In this document: in pieces, positions 25,378 to 33,175 of the stretch
How positions within the stretch are numbered: the stretch's first letter is position 1
Layout: each line of letters opens with the position of its first letter
Source: Roseburia sp. CAG:10041_57
GTDB lineage: Bacteria; Bacillota; Clostridia; Lachnospirales; Lachnospiraceae
DNA length: 44,530 bases
Direction: 5' to 3'
NCBI GenBank assembly: GCA_001916965.1
Contig: MNTL01000004.1
Location: 122,405 to 166,934, forward strand
Made by a program: the position numbers and the translations under genes
Notes under the pieces: generated by a model
What the model was told of the DNA's origin: nothing
Seen by the model: the letters and a program-made list of their open reading frames with translations, nothing else
Database searches by the model: none

Positions 25378-26112
25378 ATGAGGATTTTGGTAGTAAATGA
25401 TGATGGTATTGAGGCAGCAGGGATTATCAGACTGGCTGCCCTGGCGAAAGAATTCGGTGAGGTATGGGTTGTTGCACCGGATGCACAGTGCAGCGCCATG
25501 TCACAGAGAATCACGGTCAGGGGAGAATTACAGCTGAGAAAGCGTGCAGACTTTCCTGTAGAAGGTGTGGAAGCCTACAGTCTGAGCGGTACACCGGCTG
25601 ACTGTGTGAAGGTTGCAGTGGAATATCTGATGAAAGACCAATTACCGGATATCGTCTTTTCCGGTATTAATAAGGGATATAATGTAGGATATGAGATCGC
25701 TTATTCAGGAACAGTAGGCGCTACCTGGGAAGCAATCAGCAAAGGCATCAGAGCCATTGCCTTTTCCGTGGATATGGAAGAAGATTATGCAGTGACGCAG
25801 GCGCACTGGAGCGAGGTGACCAGAGAACTTCTGACTAAAGACATTACATCCCATGAGATATGGAATGTGAATTTCCCAGGCTGTAGCCTGGAAGATTATA
25901 AAGGTATTCAGTGGGATGCAGTTCCTGCCAAAACGCAGTATTTTCTGGATCACTATGATGCAGAAGAGATATCAGAGGATTGCAGACGCCTGACTCTTGC
26001 AGGCATTCCCATTACTGAAGCGCCAGCGGGTACAGATATCAGTGCCCTTATGGACGGTTACATATCAGTCAGCAAAATACAGAGTACAATATACAAGACA
26101 TCGAACCATTAA
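25378..26112 (+). CDS. surE: 5'/3'-nucleotidase SurE
   Basis: SurE is a metal-dependent phosphatase acting on nucleoside monophosphates and other small phosphates in stationary phase or stress. The 244-residue protein opens with the invariant MRILVVNDDG metal-binding motif. It continues with VVAPDAQCSAMSQRITV, SGTPADCVKVA and FSGINKGYNVGYEIAYSGTVGATWEA, all SurE signatures. It lies 24 bases after clpX and probably belongs to the same transcript. Its last codons form the left arm of its terminator hairpin, and a repeat element starts one base after the terminator T-tract. Confidence 0.95.
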   Translation: MRILVVNDDGIEAAGIIRLAALAKEFGEVWVVAPDAQCSAMSQRITVRGELQLRKRADFPVEGVEAYSLSGTPADCVKVAVEYLMKDQLPDIVFSGINKGYNVGYEIAYSGTVGATWEAISKGIRAIAFSVDMEEDYAVTQAHWSEVTRELLTKDITSHEIWNVNFPGCSLEDYKGIQWDAVPAKTQYFLDHYDAEEISEDCRRLTLAGIPITEAPAGTDISALMDGYISVSKIQSTIYKTSNH

Positions 26113-26130
26113 GCAGGTTCGATGTTTTTT
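26098..26130 (+). terminator. Terminator overlapping the surE stop codon
   Basis: ACATCGAACC (26098-26107) pairs perfectly with GGTTCGATGT (26116-26125) around an 8-base loop that contains the surE TAA. Six T residues follow. The left arm encodes the last surE residues, so the terminator and coding sequence are superimposed. Confidence 0.92.
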
Positions 26131-26219
26131 GTAACTATTCAAAGCCATGCAAATGTAACTACATGAACAAAAGTAAAGCATCGTAGACGCGATTTTGGAA
26201 ATGTGGGTTGAATAGTTAC
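26131..26219. repeat. Modular intergenic repeat, copy B
   Basis: This 89-base copy is bounded by terminal inverted repeats GTAACTATTCA (26131-26141) and TGAATAGTTAC (26209-26219). It keeps the left block CCATGCAAAT and the block GTAACTACATGAACAAAAG but lacks the central palindrome present in copies at 1 and 44326. It fills the whole space between the surE terminator and the lysR stop. Its right end supplies the TAA stop codon of the lysR gene (26216-26218, minus strand). Confidence 0.85.
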
Positions 26220-27091
26220 TGCTCTTTAATGAAGTTGAGAAACTCTTCTGCTACGTGAGAAAGCTGGCGGTACTTATTCCAGATGAGGATATAGGAGGCA
26301 GTATTGGAGGGTTCTACGATTTCTTTGATGCAGACGTCAGTCAGATTGGCAATATCCCCTGCCGATGCAGGATAAATCGTAATTCCAACACCAAGTCTGG
26401 TCAGTTCATAGGCACTGAGCAGATGGGCGATACGTCCACGGACAATGGGCTTGGCATCCGGACCAAACCATTTGCTGATCTCTTCAAGTCGGGAAGTTCT
26501 GGAGGGAATAAACAGCTCGTAGGGCAGTAATTCACAGGCACGAATGGTAGGTGATGGATTCTGACTCAGGGGATTCGATGCGGGAATCATGGCAACCCAT
26601 GGCTCCTGATAGACAGGAAGAGATTCTACACCTTCTGCGTTGTGTGGTTCTATAATAATAGCCAGATCACACAGCCCATTCATGACACGATGCACGACAT
26701 CATCCGAATTCCCATTCCACAGACTGTACTGGACATGGGGATTCTTCTTGTGAAAAGCCGCAATCCATTGGGCATACAGACGTGGTGCATGTCCTTCTAC
26801 CGAAGCGAGGTAGAGAGTACCCTGTAGACCGTGATTGCGTTCTCTAATATCCTCTGTGGATTTGTTCACCAGGTTAATGACCTGCGTTGCATATTCCTTG
26901 AAAATCATGCCCTCTTCTGTCAGACGCAGGGCATGGGGACGGCGCTCAAAAAGCTTTACCCCCAGTTCCTCTTCCAGCTCCTGAATCTGACGGCTTAGAG
27001 GTGGCTGGGCAATACACAGCTTCTGGGCTGCTCTGGTGAAATTCATTTCTGAAGCAACAGCCAGAAAATAGCGAATATGTCTGAGTTCCAT
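26216..27091 (-). CDS. LysR-family transcriptional regulator
   Basis: The 291-residue regulator has an N-terminal winged helix-turn-helix (MELRHIRYFLAVASEMNFTR, then LCIAQPPLSRQIQELEEELG at about 34-53) and a substrate-binding-like effector domain (about 90-290). The start at 27091 is chosen because the conserved LysR N-terminus begins there and GGGAAG precedes it; a longer frame to 27181 adds 30 unsupported residues. The AQPPLSRQI motif is typical of the CatM/BenM-like group, but the effector cannot be deduced. It is divergent from a 24-codon gene, and the two promoters overlap, which is the usual LysR target arrangement. The stop codon comes from repeat copy B. Confidence 0.92.
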   Translation of the reverse strand: MELRHIRYFLAVASEMNFTRAAQKLCIAQPPLSRQIQELEEELGVKLFERRPHALRLTEEGMIFKEYATQVINLVNKSTEDIRERNHGLQGTLYLASVEGHAPRLYAQWIAAFHKKNPHVQYSLWNGNSDDVVHRVMNGLCDLAIIIEPHNAEGVESLPVYQEPWVAMIPASNPLSQNPSPTIRACELLPYELFIPSRTSRLEEISKWFGPDAKPIVRGRIAHLLSAYELTRLGVGITIYPASAGDIANLTDVCIKEIVEPSNTASYILIWNKYRQLSHVAEEFLNFIKEQ

Positions 27092-27152
27092 AGTATCTTC
27101 CCTTTCTATGTTTTTTGCCTTTGCGATACTTGTAAGGTATAGTTGTACATTT

Positions 27153-27181
27153 ATTATATATATTTCACATAGTAAAAACAA
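27153..27181 (-). promoter_or_regulatory. Candidate promoter of the lysR gene
   Basis: On the minus strand TTGTTT (27181-27176) and TATAAT (27158-27153) are separated by 17 bases. It overlaps the divergent promoter for the 24-codon gene almost completely, so one protein bound here could control both directions. Confidence 0.6.
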
Positions 27182-27192
27182 TATGCTATATT
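27164..27192 (+). promoter_or_regulatory. Promoter and possible LysR operator for the 24-codon gene
   Basis: TTCACA (27164-27169) and TATATT (27187-27192) are separated by 17 bases, and TG at 27184-27185 makes an extended -10. Within it lies an interrupted inverted repeat, ATAG at 27169-27172 and CTAT at 27186-27189, which is a plausible LysR-type half-site pair. Position and overlap are seen; regulation is inferred. Confidence 0.6.
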
Positions 27193-27241
27193 AAAATCAA
27201 CAAAAGGAAATAACATACAACCACTAAAGGAGGTAAACATT

Positions 27242-27316
27242 ATGAAGGCATTGATGACATTAAAGGAACTGTTAGAAGAGTACTATACAAGCTTTAAGGT
27301 AGGTTACACAAGATAA
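27242..27316 (+). CDS. 24-residue small protein divergent from lysR
   Basis: A short open frame (MKALMTLKELLEEYYTSF plus six more residues, ending in GYTR) begins seven bases after AAAGGAGG, a near-perfect ribosome binding site. A well-spaced promoter lies upstream and a rho-independent terminator lies 31 bases downstream, so a discrete transcript of about 185 bases is predicted. No family is recognised. The peptide is amphipathic and charged with two Tyr-rich patches, and has no clear membrane helix or secretion signal. It could be a small regulatory protein, a leader peptide or the coding part of a dual-function RNA. The strength of the expression signals is the main evidence that it is real. 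Confidence 0.65.
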   Translation: MKALMTLKELLEEYYTSFKVGYTR

Positions 27317-27347
27317 CATGATATCATTAATAGAACAGTTCGAGTAG

Positions 27348-27384
27348 AGGGATACTGCAGATGACAGATGCGGTATCCCTTTTT
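27348..27384 (+). terminator. Terminator after the 24-codon gene
   Basis: AGGGATAC (27348-27355) pairs with GTATCCCT (27373-27380), with an extra GC/GC pair inside, and a T5 run (27380-27384) follows. It closes the small transcription unit before the surface-protein gene. Confidence 0.88.
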
Positions 27385-27479
27385 GGTGTCTGTTATTTAC
27401 GAACATATATTAAATTCCCTGATAACTATAAAACATATAAAATAACCTTCATTAAAACATAAACACTTCGTAAAAGCTA

Positions 27480-27508
27480 TTGTAATTCCTGAAAAAATAG
27501 AATATTTT
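27480..27508 (+). promoter_or_regulatory. Candidate promoter for the large surface-protein operon
   Basis: TTGTAA (27480-27485) and TATTTT (27503-27508) are spaced by 17 bases in a very AT-rich stretch (27400-27510) between the preceding terminator and the start at 27563. The -10 match is weak. Confidence 0.4.
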
Positions 27509-27562
27509 GGTTAGCACAGTCAGATCTCGCGGCGATCAAGAAAAAGTATAGGATTATGAGGA

Positions 27563-30500
27563 ATGAAAAGAGAACAAAAAGAAACAATACGAAGAATTAT
27601 GTGTATACTGACGGCAGCCACACTTTTGGCAGGATGTATACCGATGAAGGTAACAGCGGTGGAAGAGGGGAATCTTCCACATTATTTAGATGAATCGAAC
27701 CGATTGGATCAGGAGATTTCAGGTGAGGACGGTTTGCAGGAAGATGACTCAGATCAAGGAGATTCTACAAAGGACGATTCAGATGGAGATGATTTAAAAG
27801 AAGACATTACAGATGAAAATGAGTTTGAGAAAAACGACTCCGATACAAATGACTCAGGAGCAGATGGCTCGGCAGAAGATGACTCCAATGAGGAACCAGC
27901 GAGACCAGAGCCGCCTCGCTATGTTCTTGGTGGGGATGAGAGAATTGAACTGACTCTGATAGATCGGCAATATCAATCAGAACAAAATAGCATAACATAT
28001 CAAGCACAGTATCAGATTTTTCTGGAAGGATTTTACAGGGAAGAAGTCAATGACAATCAGGAATTACAGGTGGAGATTTGGGTAGACGGTCAGGATGAAG
28101 CACAGACAGAGCGTTATATTTTTACAGAAGATGGAAATGTAGAACAGAAATTTCCTTTTCATGTAAGTAGTCCAGGAGAATATTCAATAACAACTGTTAT
28201 GTATGGATGTATATGGGATGAGGAAACAGAAGAATGGCAGGAGCGTGAAATAAAGCAGCAATTTCAAGTCGAGGTAGAGAAGCTTTCCCAGGAGCTACAG
28301 GATGTTCGGGAGAAGCTTACACTGCGATATGGTGATACATTGGATGTAGCTGAATATGTTGCCAGCCATTTACAGATAGAGAATGTGCTTTATACTGAGC
28401 ATTTGGAAGTCATGAATGATGCGTCTGATAAACTACGATTAACAGATACACAGATACGTGCCATCGGTATAGCGAAAGAGGATGCTCCGGCAGTGATAAG
28501 AGTCAGATATGGTGGGAGTGAATGGTTCACAGAGTCACAGGAAGTAGCTATTCCTGTCGTAATTGCTCAGGTGACACCTGATATTACGCTCAGACTGGAT
28601 GAGGAGCGGGAGTGGCAGACCAGTAAGACGATACCGATTCATGGAGAGCTTGCACTACATGCACAGATCAGTCAGGAAGAGGGTGCATATTACGAAGATT
28701 TATTACAGAAGGATGATAAGCTGAAATTGCAGTACCGTATCATTCATGAGAGCAGCGGTGCAGTCAAAGAGTACACACTGCCTTTTGGCTGGAACAAGGA
28801 GACGGGAGAAAAGACATATCATGCGGTATTGCCAATAGGCTGGCGCAATTTCACTAAACTGCATAAGGGTGAGCAGTATCGACTGGAAATGGCAGTGCTG
28901 TATAACGGAACAGACTGTCCCTATGAAATGCTGCCAAAGCAGAGCTGTCAATTGACATTGCAGGCAGCTAATGCTTACATCAAGCCGGAGCAGTCCAGCG
29001 TGGAACTGGAATATCGCAAGGCATGGAATCAGGATTATCAGATGCCTTTTATCCTGATGCATAAGGGGATATTAAAGGATACACAGGTTATGGATGAGGA
29101 AGAACTGTCACAGATACAATATGAGCTTCGAACTTCTGATCCGGCAGTTGCATCTGTGGAGAAAAAGCCACTACAGCAAGAAGACATAGCATCCGGGCTG
29201 CCTTATACGATAACCGGCGTGGGTGAGACTTCTATTGGAATCAAGGCGGTGAAAAGTCCTACTTATGATGTGGAGAGTGGTGCAGTTCAGATTCAGGTAA
29301 AGAACAGCAGCATCAGAGAAGAGGATTATAGTATTCATTACAGCGGGGATGGCAGGGAACAGGTCTATACACTGACACAGTGGCAGGAGTATTTAAAGCA
29401 GCACAATTCCTGGTTAAAGGCACCAGTGACCATATCACTTACAGATGCTGGTGCAAAATACTATGATACATTGCACTGTCAGGGGCAGAGCAGTGGTAAT
29501 GTAGCCAGCAAAAAAGAGAAAATCCTGTATACGGCAGACCAACCGGTGATAGAGCATGTTTTGTGGATGACACATAAGGACAGGAATGCATCAACAAAAG
29601 GCGTTGGTGAGATGCCTGCCTTTTCCATGGGAATCGACCAGAAGAAGCCACAGTTGACTGCAGTAGAGGATAATGGCAGGAGGCGTTATCAGGAGACTTC
29701 TACGGATGATGTATGGTATATGGGCGAATATTATGAGATTAAGGCAGCATATGAGGATACGATGAGTGGCATTGCGCTTGTAGAGTATACCACAGATGCA
29801 GGACAGACGTGGCATGCTTTTCCTTTGGCAAAAGACAACACCGATACAAAGGTGCAGGAATGCAGACTGACTCTGAAGAATGGTACCTATCAGGGAATCG
29901 GGCTGCGGGCAGTGGATGCCGCCGGCAACATCAGCGAAGAGTATCATCTTGCCAACCAGCATAAGCAGTATATACAGCTGGTGGTGGATAATAGGATTCC
30001 AAAGCTTGACCTTCAGGTGACTAAGAACAGTAAGGAGAATCCACAGCAGGGAGTAGAGGACTGGACGAATCTGGCACTGCATTATAAGATGCAGCAGCGT
30101 CAGGATAATCCTGCAATTTATAAGCTGTATTATCAGTATGTTCCCGTTCATCAGGTTCAGGAAGCGATACAGAAAGGACAGAAGCCATATGCAGAGAAGC
30201 AATGGCAGGAGATGGATGAGGCAGGCTTTGGAGTAGGTGCATACAGTCAGGAAGAAGAGGCTGTGAACCGAAATGGCACATATTACTTTAAGATGATATC
30301 CATGTGTGGACTGGAATCGGAGATAGCCAGCAGACAAATCCGTTTACAGCAGACTCTGCCGGAAGCCATGGAGCCTATCATTACCAATGATCAGGGAGAA
30401 GAGTGGTATCATGCCAGATCATTACCAGCAAGCATTGTAATAGACTGTAAGACTTATTTACAGGGATGTGTGCAAAAGGAAGAGTATGGGGCACCCATTA

Positions 30501-33175
30501 CCATTCATACAAGACTAATTTCTTCATCCGGTCAGGAAGATAAAACTGTCACAGTCGGCTTTGGGACAACAGAAGAATATCTGGAGTATTGTAAGGATAA
30601 AACACCCTATTCCCATGAAAGTTATCAGAAGCAGCTGCAGGCGCTGAGGATTGATTTCGCACAGAAGCCGGATGATATATACCGGTTCAGCTACTGGATC
30701 GAGGATGCGGCGGGGAATCGGAGTGATGTCTACGAGCATGCCTTCTATATTGATACGACACCACCGGAACAGATGCAGGTCTGGCTGGAGGGAAAAGAGT
30801 TCCTGACAGGAGAGCTGGACAGAATCATATATGATACGTTTAGCCAGACTGCCTTACAGGGTGAGGTAACAGCACAGGATGCGCTGAGTGGGATTGACCA
30901 TATACAGATCATACAGGCGAAGAAATATGGAGAGTGGACAGAGGGTGCAGGGCAGGTTGGCAGCAGCTTCAGAATTGAGCCGTCTACCAGATGCTTTCTG
31001 TATGTGGTGGCAAAAGACGTAGCAGGCAATGAGACAGTGGGATGGACCAATGGAATCATAGTGGACGATCAGGCACCATCAGGGCAGAATTACCAGCAGC
31101 TTATCACAGAGCCTGCCGGAGCAAATGACAATGGCTTTTACAAGGAAGACATAACTGTTCATATCGCAGTACAGGACAAGCCGGATGACGATAATTACGC
31201 CGCTTTGGAATCAGTCAGTTATCAGATCACGTCAGGTCAGGTGCAGGAGTATAAGGAACTGTATCATACTTCCAAGGCAGGTATCAGTGAAGACGAGCTG
31301 CGGCAATCAGCGTCTTTTTCAGCGGAGGAGTTGATAGATGCTGTTAAATTTGAGGGAAATGAAGCCAGTATAGAAGTGACAGCACTGGACAGGGCGGGCA
31401 ATAAGACGACATCGACACAGATTATGAAGATTGATGTCACAGATCCCGAAATAGAGATAACCTTTGACCAGGAAGAACCCGTAGGAGACAGATTCTTCAC
31501 AACAGACAGAATGGCTGCCATAACCGTAACGGAGAAGAATTTTGATGCCAGTCTGGTGGAATGGGAAGTGACCAGAGATGGAGAGCTTTATCATATACCG
31601 GTTTCCGGGTGGAACAGTGAGGGCGACAGACATCAGGCAACTATGCTTTTTGCAGAAGATGGGGAATATACACTGACAGTCACATGCAAGGACTTGGCGG
31701 ACAATGAGGCAGAACCGGTCAGCGCAGAGCCGTTTTGTATGGACCAGACCAAGCCTGTGATTGAGATAGCATATGAAGGGGCACAGCCACATCGTGAGAA
31801 TTATTACAGGGAAGCAAGGACTGCAGTCATTACCATACAGGAGCACAATTTTACCCCGGATACTTTTCATATAGAAACGGCACAGCCATATCAGATGCTT
31901 GGGTGGAGTCACGAAGGAGATACGCACAGACTCAGGATCTGTTTTCAGGAGGATGCGCATTATCAATGGAATTGCCAATATACGGATATGGCGGGTAATG
32001 AAGCGGAACAATTGGAGCAGCAGGAATTCTATGTAGATTCAATAGCACCAGTTATAGAAATAACGGGAGTCATAAATGATAGTGCCAATGCAGGAGAGGT
32101 ACAGCCTGTTGTTACAGTGCTGGAAGAACATTTCAATGCAGAAGAGACCAGAATCAGTCTGGTAAATGGAAAGGGAGAGCAGATAGAAATACCGGCGCAG
32201 ATACAGCAGGTCAATGGAGGATATTCTTATGCGCTTTATAGCGTAAATGAGAAGCCGGACCAGGTTTATTATTTACATGTAAACAGTCTGGACATGTCGG
32301 GAAATGAAGCAGAGCTTACGTATCGGTTCTCCCTGAACCGTAATGGTTCTGTATATGATATGAATCTTGCAAGGCAAGCCACGGCAGGAACATATTATCA
32401 GTCACAGGTAATGAAAGATTTGCAGATGATTGAGATGAATGTAGATGAAGTAGAGCAGTTTGCAGTGTATGTATCCAGAAATGGCGTACTGATTCCAACT
32501 GTGATATCAGATGTATATCATCCAATGACAGAGGATGTGGTACTTTACAACATGGAGCGTCAGGGGAATGAGCAGCTGGGATATGTGTATACCTATACAC
32601 TTTTCGGGGAGAACTTTGCCAAAGAAGGTACATATCAGGTTGCCCTATATTCCAAGGATGCGGCTGGCAATGAGGTGAGCAGCACCCTGAAAGATAAAGA
32701 CGCCGGTCTGCATTTTATCATAGATAATACCCCGCCACAGATTGTCATGGATGGAATCGAGGCAGGTGGAATCTATGATGCATCGCAGAAGAAAGTGAAT
32801 GTCATGTTCTCAGATAACGGGAAGCTTACAGAAGCCAGACTGTCCCTGCACAATGACAAAGGTGAGGAAATCAACAGCTGGGATTATATGGAGCTTGCGG
32901 CAGCAGAGAACCCCCTGATGCTGGAAATTACAGAATATGGCGGAGGCCAGAGATTCCTGTACCGTGCGGTGGATGCAGCCGGAAATGAGCTGCTTGCAGA
33001 GAGCATGGAATCAGGAAGTGCGGATTTTGTAATTACGACTAATCTGTGGATCCGTCTGATTAAATCACGAAAAAATATCGTAACAGCCTGTGGTATTGCG
33101 GCAGCAGGAGTTGGAATATCAGGTGTGGCGGCAGGTTTATATTATCGCAGAAGAAAGAGAGGGCGGTATGCTTAA
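27563..33175 (+). CDS. Giant surface protein with repeated Ig-like modules
   Basis: This 1870-residue protein is predicted to be exported and anchored at its C-terminus. The N-terminus has a basic region and hydrophobic core ending in LLAGC (Cys25, a lipobox-like motif), with an alternative cleavage site after VTA (about residue 32). Residues about 40-115 are strongly acidic (Asp/Glu/Ser-rich). From about 780 on, a D-x-AGN signature recurs about nine times (near 783, 1046, 1150, 1273, 1374, 1473, 1574, 1697 and 1802), often followed by an Asp-Pro strand start. Spacing near 100 residues marks bacterial Ig-like folds. Residues about 1840-1860 form a membrane helix followed by a basic tail. It overlaps the kinase gene by 8 bases. 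A sensing or adhesion role is inferred. Confidence 0.88.
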   Translation: MKREQKETIRRIMCILTAATLLAGCIPMKVTAVEEGNLPHYLDESNRLDQEISGEDGLQEDDSDQGDSTKDDSDGDDLKEDITDENEFEKNDSDTNDSGADGSAEDDSNEEPARPEPPRYVLGGDERIELTLIDRQYQSEQNSITYQAQYQIFLEGFYREEVNDNQELQVEIWVDGQDEAQTERYIFTEDGNVEQKFPFHVSSPGEYSITTVMYGCIWDEETEEWQEREIKQQFQVEVEKLSQELQDVREKLTLRYGDTLDVAEYVASHLQIENVLYTEHLEVMNDASDKLRLTDTQIRAIGIAKEDAPAVIRVRYGGSEWFTESQEVAIPVVIAQVTPDITLRLDEEREWQTSKTIPIHGELALHAQISQEEGAYYEDLLQKDDKLKLQYRIIHESSGAVKEYTLPFGWNKETGEKTYHAVLPIGWRNFTKLHKGEQYRLEMAVLYNGTDCPYEMLPKQSCQLTLQAANAYIKPEQSSVELEYRKAWNQDYQMPFILMHKGILKDTQVMDEEELSQIQYELRTSDPAVASVEKKPLQQEDIASGLPYTITGVGETSIGIKAVKSPTYDVESGAVQIQVKNSSIREEDYSIHYSGDGREQVYTLTQWQEYLKQHNSWLKAPVTISLTDAGAKYYDTLHCQGQSSGNVASKKEKILYTADQPVIEHVLWMTHKDRNASTKGVGEMPAFSMGIDQKKPQLTAVEDNGRRRYQETSTDDVWYMGEYYEIKAAYEDTMSGIALVEYTTDAGQTWHAFPLAKDNTDTKVQECRLTLKNGTYQGIGLRAVDAAGNISEEYHLANQHKQYIQLVVDNRIPKLDLQVTKNSKENPQQGVEDWTNLALHYKMQQRQDNPAIYKLYYQYVPVHQVQEAIQKGQKPYAEKQWQEMDEAGFGVGAYSQEEEAVNRNGTYYFKMISMCGLESEIASRQIRLQQTLPEAMEPIITNDQGEEWYHARSLPASIVIDCKTYLQGCVQKEEYGAPITIHTRLISSSGQEDKTVTVGFGTTEEYLEYCKDKTPYSHESYQKQLQALRIDFAQKPDDIYRFSYWIEDAAGNRSDVYEHAFYIDTTPPEQMQVWLEGKEFLTGELDRIIYDTFSQTALQGEVTAQDALSGIDHIQIIQAKKYGEWTEGAGQVGSSFRIEPSTRCFLYVVAKDVAGNETVGWTNGIIVDDQAPSGQNYQQLITEPAGANDNGFYKEDITVHIAVQDKPDDDNYAALESVSYQITSGQVQEYKELYHTSKAGISEDELRQSASFSAEELIDAVKFEGNEASIEVTALDRAGNKTTSTQIMKIDVTDPEIEITFDQEEPVGDRFFTTDRMAAITVTEKNFDASLVEWEVTRDGELYHIPVSGWNSEGDRHQATMLFAEDGEYTLTVTCKDLADNEAEPVSAEPFCMDQTKPVIEIAYEGAQPHRENYYREARTAVITIQEHNFTPDTFHIETAQPYQMLGWSHEGDTHRLRICFQEDAHYQWNCQYTDMAGNEAEQLEQQEFYVDSIAPVIEITGVINDSANAGEVQPVVTVLEEHFNAEETRISLVNGKGEQIEIPAQIQQVNGGYSYALYSVNEKPDQVYYLHVNSLDMSGNEAELTYRFSLNRNGSVYDMNLARQATAGTYYQSQVMKDLQMIEMNVDEVEQFAVYVSRNGVLIPTVISDVYHPMTEDVVLYNMERQGNEQLGYVYTYTLFGENFAKEGTYQVALYSKDAAGNEVSSTLKDKDAGLHFIIDNTPPQIVMDGIEAGGIYDASQKKVNVMFSDNGKLTEARLSLHNDKGEEINSWDYMELAAAENPLMLEITEYGGGQRFLYRAVDAAGNELLAESMESGSADFVITTNLWIRLIKSRKNIVTACGIAAAGVGISGVAAGLYYRRRKRGRYA

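Noticed and set aside
27318..27347. Second mini-frame of 9 codons after the 24-codon gene
   Set aside because: It has no ribosome binding site and is too short to be supported.
29591..30337. Minus-strand 248-codon open frame inside the giant protein gene
   Set aside because: It is antisense to Ig-like modules, Leu/Ile/Cys-rich, and lacks a start signal.
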